The notes beneath the pieces are model-generated. The model did no database searches and had not been told where the DNA came from. It saw only the letters and a list, made by a program, of their open reading frames with translations. From NCBI GenBank assembly GCA_027600665.1, contig JADGJL010000050.1, positions 1 to 55,325 on the forward strand: a stretch of DNA of 55,325 nucleotides, in the 5' to 3' direction. This DNA comes from Irineochytrium annulatum. Lineage: Eukaryota > Chytridiomycota > Chytridiomycetes > Chytridiales > Chytridiaceae. The translations under genes were made by a program, and so were the position numbers. Position 1 is the stretch's first letter, and every line of letters begins with the position of its first letter. Of the stretch, positions 47,026-55,325 are shown in pieces.

Positions 47026-50000
47026 CTACGCCATGTAAGCTGAGAGGAGGCAGACAACAACCGCCGCGAGAGACCCAATCCCCATTTCCGAGCTTCGGTA
47101 AGCCCCCGAATCGATTCGGATGGCGGTCGCCTTGCCGGCGGCTGCGCCTAGGGTTGCAGCTGGGTTTGCGAGGGGCTTGAAGTGCTTCACGGTCGTGGTT
47201 GTCGACCCAGCGGCGGTCACGGAGGCAGTCTTGACGGTCGATGATGCCGTCGATGTGACCATGTTGGCGGCGGGGACGGTCGACGTCGCGACCGGGACGG
47301 CGGTCGTTGTCGTAGTCTTGCTTGTAGTGGTAGACGTCATAACGGGGACGACGGTCGTCGTTGTTGTCGTTGTTGTTGTCGTGAACGCCGTCGTGGTCGT
47401 GGTCGTGGGACGGCTGGTCGTTAGAGCGGTTGACGTCGAGGTGACGACCGGCGTGACGGTCGTGGTGGTTGAGGTTGTAGTTGGGGCGCGGCTCGTTGTG
47501 CCGGCGGCGGCGGTTGAAGTAGTAATCGGTGTGACGGTCGCGGTTGACGCCGGCACCGATACGGTCGCGACGCGGCTGGTCGTAGTAACGACAGGCGAAG
47601 AAGTGGGCACGGCAGACGCGGTGGGCGTTGAGACCGATGCGGTTACAGCAAAGCTGGTAGTGTTGAAGACTGACGCGGGAGTTGGCACGGCGGCCGCCGT
47701 TGACACGGGGACCGACGCCGTCGTGGTACGGCTAGTTGTAACGGCGGCCGACGCGGTGATTGACACCGTGGTGTTGACCAATCCACTAGTCGCATTTGCT
47801 GGAGCACCCGTGATCAGCGCAGTAGCAGGCGTACTGGCCGCCAGAGTCGGCAGCGGCAAGCCCGCGGCTAAGGCTTCGAGGCAATTCCCGAAGGCGCCCA
47901 TCTCCGCATTTACCACCTGGAGCATCTGGTAGGAGTTGCCCTCTGCTCTAATCATGTTGGCCCATGCCGTGAAATCGAAAGGGCCGTAAATGTTGTCGTC
48001 GTATTGCAAGATCGTCATCGGGACGATCTTAGCGGTTCCTGTTACGAGGGGCGCTGCGTTCCAGGCTCCGGTAAGAAGGCCCAACACAACCATGTTGAGG
48101 GCGGAGTACGATCCCTCTATGCACTGCAGGAAATACGAAACGGTGAAGTCGAGCTTTGAATCGCTGAGGGTGTTAAACTCGTCGGACGGCAATCGTTGGG
48201 CGGCAGGTGGTGGGGCCGAGCCCTGCGCGTAAGCGATGCAGGTCATAATGCCGCCGGCCTCGTCGATACTGGTTCCACTCGCAGCAGGGGTCTTGGGGAT
48301 AACCGCCGGGAAGTTTTGAGTGAGGCAGCTGAGGTAAGTGCTCACTGTCTTAGCAAGGTCTGAAGTTGAGTAGCCTTTTTGTATGTTTTTACTTAAATTG
48401 CCATTCTCTTACGCCATTCAATAACAAAAAAAAACTTACTGCTAAGAGGGTTAACGGTTGGCGTACTGGCAGTTGCCGCGGACGTTGTCGTGGTCTTTGC
48501 CGTGACTCCCGTCGAGGACCCTGTGGTTGGCTTGCTGGAGGTGCTGGTGCCGATTGGCACACCGGAAAATGTTGTTCCGGAAATGGCCTTGGTCGATGCG
48601 CTGGAGCTGGCTGCCGCCCTGGAGGTCGTCGTTAACGCCGGTGCCGAAGTTGTGGTCCCGCCTAGCGTCGGCAGCGGCAACCCCCCGGGCAGCGGCCCAC
48701 CCACGGCGAGGGCCTCAAGGCAACTTCCGAAGGCCGTCATTTCCGCGTCGATGACCTGGAAGATTTGGTAGCCCTCGCCGGATAACTGGAGGGCGTCCAA
48801 CCATGTTGTCACGTCAAAGCCAGCGTACACGATGTCGCTCTTTGACGTTGTCTGTGGTGGGACGAGCGTCGCGCTCCCCGTCGTCAGCGGCACAGCATTC
48901 CAGGCCCCGATGATCAGGCTCTCAAAGATCTGGCTGTTGGAGGTCTGGAGCGACATGTCTATGCAGCTCAAGAGACCGTAAGCATCTGATTTGGCCGTCG
49001 TGTAGCCGCCGTAGTTCGGATCGGACAGCATGATTCCTTTGACCGGCAGCGGGGCGGCAGGCGGCGGCGCGGCGGCCTGGCCGTAGGCGAGGCAGGTCAT
49101 GATACCGGCGGCTTCGTCGATCTTGGCGCCGTTAGTGGCCGTCGGTCGGCTAGTCGCGGACTTGGCGACGGTCGTTAGCTTGAAGTACTTCGCGAGACAG
49201 GCGTTGAGGGAGTTAACCTCCGAAAAGAGAGTAGCCGAATCGTAACCTGTAAGCCCGATCAGCTGGTGTCAGGCTTGCAAGGTTTGCAAGGCTACTTACT
49301 TTGGTAGAGGGTTGGGAGTCGGCGTGCTGGAAGTGGCCACGGACGTCTTCATGGTCGTTTTCGTGCTCGTCGGTATCGCACTCGTTAGCGTCGGAGGCAG
49401 CGCGCTTCCGGCCAAGGTCGGCAGCGGCAATCCCAGGGCCAAGGCCTCGAGGCAGTTCCCCAGTGCGGTCATTTCCGCATTGACGACCAAGAGCATCTGG
49501 TAGGCATTGCCGGAGGCAAGAAGCATGATTCCCCACGCTGTCCGATCCTGATTGTAGTACCTCACGTCGCCCACCGCCGTTGTCATCGGGAAGGACGTCG
49601 CACTTGGAGCTAGAGGGACGGCGTTCCATGCTGAGGTGATGAGACCGTAGAACATGCTGATGTTGAGGTTGTCGTACTGTTTGTCGAGGCACGCATTGAA
49701 ATACCCAATCTTTGTTTGGAGGTTTTCATTCGCATTCACATTCTGGTCGGAGCCAGGGGCCAAAGCGGATGCAGGCGCCGGGGCGGAACCTACTGAATAG
49801 GCAAAGCAGGTCGTGATCCCGTCAGCCTCAGCATTTTGAGCGGCGCCGGTGGCTGTCGGCGTGCTGGAGATCTTGATACTGCCAGTGGCCTTGGTCGTGC
49901 TGGAAAACTTCGTCGTGCTGGAATTCTTCGGAACTGTTGGAATCGTAACCGAAAACGAAGTGGTGAGGCAGCTCAGCAGGGCGTTGACTCGCGAAGCGAG

Positions 50001-50351
50001 GGCTGCCGCGCTGTAGCCTGTTTGCCATTAGTTGCCGTTGGAAGATTAAAAACGAACGTACTGTGGAGAGGGTCAGCTGCAGGCGTGCTGGAAGCTGCGG
50101 CCTTGACGCTTGTGGTGGTCGGGCTAATCGCGTTAGTAGTGCTGCCCGCGGTCGGCAGCGGAGAGGTAGGAGTGGGAGTGGGCGTGATTATCACACCTGG
50201 TGCGAATAAAAGGAAGATGTCAACTTTTTCCTCCCTTCCACTCGCGGTACTCACCCAAGCGTTCGACATCGATCGGCGTAGCCAGAGCGAGCGACGCCAT
50301 GGCCACGACGGCTGCGTAGCCGGAGAGCAAGCTTAGCGAGAAGTGAACCAT
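47026..50351 (-). CDS. Secreted GPI-anchored protein with three four-cysteine modules (paralogue B)
   Basis: Five exons: 50351-50255 (signal peptide MVHFSLSLLSGYAAVVAMAS), 50196-50062 (Pro/Thr linker), 50017-49300, 49246-48440 and 48374-47026. Each of the last three exons is one module: a helix ending L-x-C-[LI], GI[MT]TC[LFI]AY with APxPAxx, a third Cys, AWNAVPL (AWNAAPL in module 3), then a W and YQMLxVVNAEMxAxGxCLEAL (YQIFQVIDAEM in module 2) and GLPLPTL. Thr/Ser-rich linkers ending (N/D)PL precede each phase-1 intron. The last exon carries a long Thr/Val-rich stalk (about 47710-47230) and a GPI-type tail (SSEMGIGSLAAVVVCLLSAY). The splice from exon 3 to 4 is out of frame by one base at CCAAA|GTAAGT; the sister junctions predict one A fewer. 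Family unrecognised; a structural or adhesive surface role is inference. Confidence 0.8.
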
Positions 50352-50836
50352 CTCGTCGTTTGAGGCTTGTGTGCGGCCCGTCCACGGCCTGGTGCTGTAT
50401 GAGGCCGAAAAGAAATCGGGTTTGATCAGAGTCTTATAGTGACAGTAAGGATTTACCTCTATGGTCCAGGCCCAGGGAGCGTTCGCCCGTTCGATGCACT
50501 TTCTAATGGTAAATCCTCTTCGCCAGCGTTGAAAAGTTGGCTGAGAATGGTTCCCACAGGACGGGGGCGGGACAATGGATGGCCAGCGCGTCGCTTCGGT
50601 CCAATGGCTGACAGAAACCGTTGTCCGAGACTTGTCTGCCTGTATGATGAGTTCTATGCCCGTCACTCACCCGCCGGGGTGAGTGAGGGTAAAAGGTGGT
50701 CCGCGGGGGGAGCCGAACTGAACCCATATGAATACGCTTCATTGGAAGTCGCGTCCCGCGGGTTTCCAGTCAGCCACCTGCATCTACGGAATCTCTTCAC
50801 AGGATTTACAGAGGTCACCTTCCGTCGGCCACCGCA
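50352..50836. other. Divergent intergenic region
   Basis: 5' flank of paralogue B and upstream region of the cysteine-repeat locus. Overlapping short frames on both strands carry no recognised motif. Confidence 0.45.
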
Positions 50837-52106
50837 ATGGAGACTCCGCGACAACGCATTTCTTTCCGATTAATCCGTCATCATGAGTTTTGCGTGCCAC
50901 CTTTACCAAGCCGGTGGCCTCGAGCCCGACACCGGACTTCTCCGACGACGCGATGCCGATTAGCGTATGGACCAATTGTCGAGCCATCAACGGTTGACGA
51001 CTTTGGAGACGTCTTCGACGACGCCGACAGCGAGATCCGCTATATCGACAGCTGGGATGGCACCGACAAGCCTGCGACACGTAGAAGTCCTGCAAGCACT
51101 TAGCTTTAAGAGCTATAAGGTTCGGGACAACAAGAGCTAGCTCCGTCGCTATGCTCAGTTCAGGCCCCGATCTCGGACCAGAAATCCTGCACTAAGAACG
51201 CGTACACCGTCGACAGGTACGATGGCGTGGACCACACGGCGGGCAACTACCTCGGTGCGATAGCCGACTACGTCAGCGCCAGCGACCTTCTTTGCAACTG
51301 GGACAGCTGCGAGTCCATGAACTTCACCATGGACGAGGGGGAATTTGGGGAGAGGAGGATGACGAGTTTCGGCAGGGATGGGACAGCTAAGCTCCCTTGC
51401 AACGACGAGACGACCTGCGCGGTTTTCGGCCTCACCATGAGGATCGCTGCCACCGTGTACGACGGGTGGCGCGCGTTCGTCGGCCACCTCGACATCAACC
51501 AACCCCGTTAAGGTCGACGAGGCGCCTATGTCGGGCGGCGACAACCAAGGGCGGCTCCATTGACAATAACGGCGGAACGACGACGACGACCAGCTCACGG
51601 CGGAAGATCACCACGGCGGCTCGACCAATACGGCCTTGACGCCACCACCCATCCTACAGGCGGGAACAGGAGGAAGAGATCTGCAGGGACGCGAAGAGCT
51701 GCGCCACCCTCGGCTACTTCGTCGACGCGTGGGGCGACGTGTACGACGCGGACGGCCACTACCTCTTCAAGATGCGGAGTACGTCAGCGTCAAGCTTTGC
51801 GAGGACGGGAAGTGCTGCCTGGCCCTGAACCACACCGCCAACTCGTACGGTGGCATCCATGAGCTCGTGGGCAACTACCTTGGCACGGTAGACCACTGGG
51901 CGGGCGGGCCGCCTTGCATCAGCACGGCGTCATGCTCCGAATTAAGAATGGTAGGAAGGCTTTCGACGAGCAGGACACGACATTCGAGCAATCTGCTCCT
52001 CCTCCTCCTCTCATCCACCTCCTCCGGCTCCGACTTCCGGTTTATCTTCGCCTCCGGCTCATTGCCTAACCCGAGCTCCGGCTCGGTCTCTTCCTCTAAG
52101 TAAGTT
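50837..52106 (+). CDS. Cysteine-repeat protein gene or decaying gene (unrecognised)
   Basis: Several protein-like segments in different frames suggest exons of a modular gene. Segment 1 (about 50960-51100) has DDFGDVFDDADSEIRYIDSW. Segment 2 (about 51165-51511) starts after a CAG acceptor: SCTKNAYTVDRYDGVDHTAG, NYLGAIADYVSASDLLCNWD, then LPCNDETTCAVFGLT. Segment 3 (about 51665-51950) has ICRDAKSCATLGYFVDAWGD and VYDADGHYLFKM, then VKLCEDGKCCLALNHTANSY, LVGNYLGTVDHW and CISTASCSEL. The motifs C-x-D-x2-[ST]-C-A-x2-G, GDV[YF]D and GNYLG recur, so a repeated module of roughly 110 residues is likely. No clean start, signal peptide or continuous splicing solution was found. It may be a pseudogene. 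Boundaries are approximate. Confidence 0.35.
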
Positions 52107-52893
52107 GGCTTCTCCTCTGCTCGGATGCGGTGAGCTGCCAGGCGCTCGCCGAGAGCTTGGCAAGTACAGCGCCCCGTGCGGGCTCGCGGACTCCCGTGGC
52201 GGCCACGGTTGTGCTTTTGATCGTGGCTGTTGGCGGACGTAGTTGTTAAAAGGCATTTAGACTGAAACTTCTTTTAAAATATTTTAATCTGCATATTCAA
52301 CTGCAATAGTCGAATAAATCACTTGGTTTGCCTTTTATTCGCATACCTTTCTACTTTGGACTGGGTCGTTGCCGTGCATGACTTAATGAAGTCAGATTGG
52401 TCTTTTCTTTGTTGGAAACAAACGTGGCTTCGCTGAGGTGCAATATCCTTCAGGACAGAAGGTCGATCAATTAACCACGTACCTCCACTCGACACTCAAC
52501 GGTATGGGTTGCGTAAATCAGAAGCACTTTCACCCGGGAACCAGCCATATCAGGCTAACCTGAACATACATACGATTGATAGAAACCACACTTTTGCGAA
52601 GATACCCACAGTTAAATTCCAAGTATACCCGGGCCGGCATCTAGGTCAATGGTCTCCGCTTCTGGGTGGTCTCGATTGAGAAGCCAGATTCGTCCTTTCC
52701 GAGCCTGGAGCAGATTTACGCGAATGTAGTCATTGTGAGAGAAAGTGGTCATGGTGAGAACTAACTCACCATCCACGTGCCCCTCCTTTATATCACCCCG
52801 CGGCCATCCCCCAACTTCCGAATCCGCCGTCAACTGTTCCCAGATCACTCACTCCAAACCACGGCTTCTCCCTCTACGCGCCGACACAGTAAC
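52107..52893. other. Intergenic region
   Basis: Mostly AT-rich flank. A TATA-like TTTATATC at about 52795-52802 lies some 95 bases upstream of the next start codon and may be its core promoter. Confidence 0.45.
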
Positions 52894-53417
52894 AATGTTC
52901 TCCATCGCCAAGCTCGTCCTCGTGGCCGCCGCCGCCGGTGTCGTCGTCGCTGAAGCTGGTGAGGAAACCCCCCAACCCTTTTTTTTTCCTTTTCATGACA
53001 GGAAACTTATCGCGTCGTTGCTAACCTTCCTCCAATCCAGCCCCAGCCTCCGCCGCCGCCGCCGTCGTGGCCGCCACATCCGTCAAATCCGTCGCCGCCG
53101 CCACATCCGTTAAAGCCGTCACTGCCGCCACCGTCGCCATCTCCGCTGGAACTACCGCGAAAGCCGTCGTCGCCGCCTCCGCTGGAACCACCGCGAAAGC
53201 CGTCGTCGCCGCCAGCACCGCCAAGGCTACTGTGGCCGCCGCCGCGACGACCATCAAGGGCGCCACTGGCTCTACGGGTACTGGAACCGGCTCGGGCTCG
53301 GTCGCTGGGTCTGCTGAGCACGGGTACGAGGGCGAGTACTACAGCGCTGGGTCGCGCAGGGGCGTGCCCGTGGAGGCCTTCGTCGCCGCCGCGGTCGCTG
53401 GTTTGTTCGTGCTATAG
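52894..53417 (+). CDS. Small Ala/Thr/Val-rich GPI-anchored surface protein
   Basis: Two exons. ATG 52894 encodes a signal peptide (MFSIAKLVLVAAAAGVVVAE) ending at a phase-1 intron (GCTG|GTGAGG...CCAG|CC). The mature part is built of short repeats: ATSVKS/ATSVKA and two nearly identical copies of SAGTTAKAVVAA. A Gly/Ser stalk and a hydrophobic tail (VPVEAFVAAAVAGLFVL) follow, fitting GPI attachment. About 138 residues. Such small repeat proteins usually coat fungal walls. No family recognised. The phase-1 intron just after the signal peptide is shared with the two four-cysteine paralogues. Confidence 0.75.
53142..53213 (+). repeat. 36-bp coding tandem repeat
   Basis: Two copies, 53142-53177 and 53178-53213, differ at one silent base (ACT/ACC, both Thr). 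Each encodes SAGTTAKAVVAA. Confidence 0.9.
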
Positions 53418-55325
53418 ACTGGACCACGCGCGGTGAGATGTTGGGTTGGGGTTGGACAGATGGGGGTCGTAGTATGGTGGCACGGTGGGAGTCGGGTCAA
53501 GGTCGCGTCAATCTCGGTTATTCAGTTTTCGTACATGCAGAGTTCGCGTTTTTAGAATACATGGATGTTGGTGAAGCATACAACAGATCCCAATGGTTTT
53601 GCGGATTTGCGGATTTACGTTGCCGAACCTTTTTTTTTACATCTAGAGCTTAGCCCAGGGGCCGTGGCCTCTCCGATCATGGTAGCGACCAGCCGCCCTA
53701 GAAGCGGGGCGAGTCTTTCTTAAAAGCATCTCACTGCAGGTATTATGCACGTCCCAACGTGACTGTCTCGCGCGTCGCCGGTCCCCGAGTTGCTTAAAAA
53801 GCTAAAAGGCATCAAAATTTATTCCGCTCGAGCCGATGGAAGGCCCTGGCAAGCGAAAAAAACAGCGACGAAGGCTTCGCATACGTAAATCCGTAACAGC
53901 CAACGGATAGCAATATTGAAGTGGGTTCACCGACGCGTTGAAAGAAGGGCTTGACCAGATGCAGTCTAGCAAGTAGTGAAGCGGGCTCCGTTGTATTAGG
54001 TGCAGAATATTGTTTCCAAGGTAACTGAATCAATTCAGGCACGCACCGCCCTTATGCGCCGTTGATGTGCGTGACGACGAAGGTGGCAGATGTTGCGGTT
54101 CAGGACAGTGGGCGAGGAGGTTCTCGACGCCTTGGGCCATCGCGGGAACAATCGCTTTTTGAGGGTGTTAGCGGGTCGGAGGGGAAGGTAGTGGTAGAAG
54201 CAGGATAGAAGCTAGCGGCTAAGCCCGTAGAGCGTTTGATACCTGTAGGGAAGTTGGGTGGGTGCTGTGGTGAAACTCTGAATGAAAACGTTGATGTTAA
54301 CGACCTAATACCATGAGATACAATTTACCAAGTGTGCAGGTGCAGATGATCCGTTCGGCATCCGTATCGGTAGAGTGCTAGATCGCAGACAGTTGAACAC
54401 GGCGTCCTACACGTACCGAGAATGCCAGGAACAAGTCGAACGACAAACGTCACCACCAAGAAATTCTACAAAAAATCTTCGGGCTGTTCCATAGCTGTGA
54501 ACAGATTCCAGTCATTGTCCTAAACGAGGCTATTCCTCCTCCTAAAGATTTTAACACCTCTTTCATAATCTCGACGACGTTCTCATTCGTCCGGAGGTCA
54601 ATGGCGTCCGCCACCATCCAGACGACGCTGATAGTGCCAGGTCAACGTTAAGGGGATGGTGCGTGCCAGCTGCTACAAAAGCCTATCCTGTCAAGATTGT
54701 CAAAATGTGTTTGTGTCTTGGCAACAGTGCTTTTGCAACGACTTCGTCGTCGTAGAATAGCGAACTCCACTCATAACGAATTGGGCACGCGTTACGTTAC
54801 CGGTGACCAAACCCACCGAGGCAGTGATAAATTTTGATTGAAAGTTGAAAACGAGAGAAAGAAGAAAGGCTGCCATGAGGAAAGAGGGTTGGCGGGGTCC
54901 AAACTCTCAAGCCTTCACCGAAGGTGCGAAGAGATCAGTCAGGTTCGCTGTCGCCCCAAGTCGGGAGCGGCCACTCATGGACCTGGAACAAGCGTGCGCG
55001 AGCCTCTCCGGCACACGGGGCGACGCGGTAGGGGAAAAATCGGGGCCGCTGCGCGAGTGGATTAATGGCATCAAATCGAGTGTTTTCGGGGTCGCGGTAC
55101 GACCGTTGAATGGGAAGCGTACGGAAGCGACCTCGTTGCGCGCAGAGTCGTTACGACCGCCTCTGCATTCGTTCCATGGTCGTGGACCGCCAGCATGCAA
55201 AGTCCGTGCGTTGCTTCATATGCTTTCGCGTTCTGCCATAGCTCAAAACGCGAACAGCGAAGGTCGATCAGGTCGCTCGTTTGCTCGGCTGACGACATCA
55301 TCAAGGCTGCTCACGAGGTTTTTTT
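53418..55325. other. Intergenic region, right edge, with a possible coding fragment
   Basis: No gene is named. On the minus strand near 54790-54685 the reading WSSLFYDDEVVAKALLPRHK, and after a CAG acceptor near 54640 the reading VVWMVADAIDLRTNENVVEI, look protein-like. However, no donor site joins them. They may be exons of a degraded gene. The rest shows only short overlapping frames. Confidence 0.4.

Noticed and set aside
47120..47932. 270-codon plus-strand frame rich in Val/Ala
   Set aside because: Exact antisense of the Thr-rich stalk of paralogue B; Thr codons ACN read as Val-type codons on the other strand.

Overview
This window is nuclear DNA from a fungus. Nearly every recognisable gene is split by short GT-AG introns (about 45-130 bases), spacing between genes is small, and several orthologues are fungal-type: a mitochondrial GTP/GDP carrier, a Vsb1-like vacuolar transporter, an Ldb17/Dip1-type actin regulator and a GPI-anchored chitin deacetylase. 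A glutaredoxin-3 with two Grx domains and a large share of lineage-specific Ser/Thr/Ala-rich surface proteins would fit an early-diverging (possibly chytrid-like) lineage. That placement is inference. A run of ten Ns at 29200-29209 marks a scaffold gap, and a few single-base reading-frame breaks suggest either gene decay or assembly indels.

Layout, left to right. 0.7-5.3 kb (-): SulP transporter with STAS and cyclic-nucleotide-binding-like domains. 6.6-9.4 kb (+): secreted S41-type peptidase whose membrane tail lies beyond an in-frame stop. 10.4-11.4 kb (+): AlkD-like DNA alkylation repair protein. 11.8-12.3 kb (+): proteasome assembly chaperone 4. 12.6-13.9 kb (-): GGC1 carrier. 14.2-16.8 kb (-): SHOC1/Zip2-like meiotic protein, head to head with MCM7 (16.95-19.7 kb, +). 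19.9-21.6 kb (+): mitochondrial malonyl-CoA:ACP transacylase. 21.9-23.5 kb (-): EDR1-like transglutaminase-fold protein. 24.3-26.0 kb (+): F-box/leucine-rich protein. 26.5 kb: tRNA-Thr(CGU) followed by scattered tRNA 3'-half fragments. 27.0-28.5 kb (-): MYG1. 29.5-31.3 kb (+): chitin deacetylase. 32.1-33.6 kb (-): GLRX3/PICOT, head to head with a TenA-like protein (33.7-34.5 kb, +). 36.8-40.6 kb (-): long disordered protein. 41.8-42.4 kb (-): MIX17/CHCHD2-type CHCH protein. 42.9-44.5 kb (+): SPIN90/Ldb17-like protein.

44.9-53.4 kb is different in character: a run of secreted, GPI-anchor-like or cysteine-repeat genes. Two neighbouring paralogues share the same signal peptide and a roughly 200-residue four-cysteine module. 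One gene has one module, the other has three, and each module begins at a phase-1 intron placed after an (N/D)PL motif. This modular family, together with a second cysteine-repeat locus and a small Ala/Thr-rich surface protein beside it, is the best candidate for an undescribed system here. I did not recognise the family.

Most of the genes are unrelated housekeeping functions with no operon logic. Shared regulation is plausible only for the two tight divergent pairs (SHOC1-like/MCM7 and GLRX3/TenA-like) and perhaps for the surface-protein cluster.
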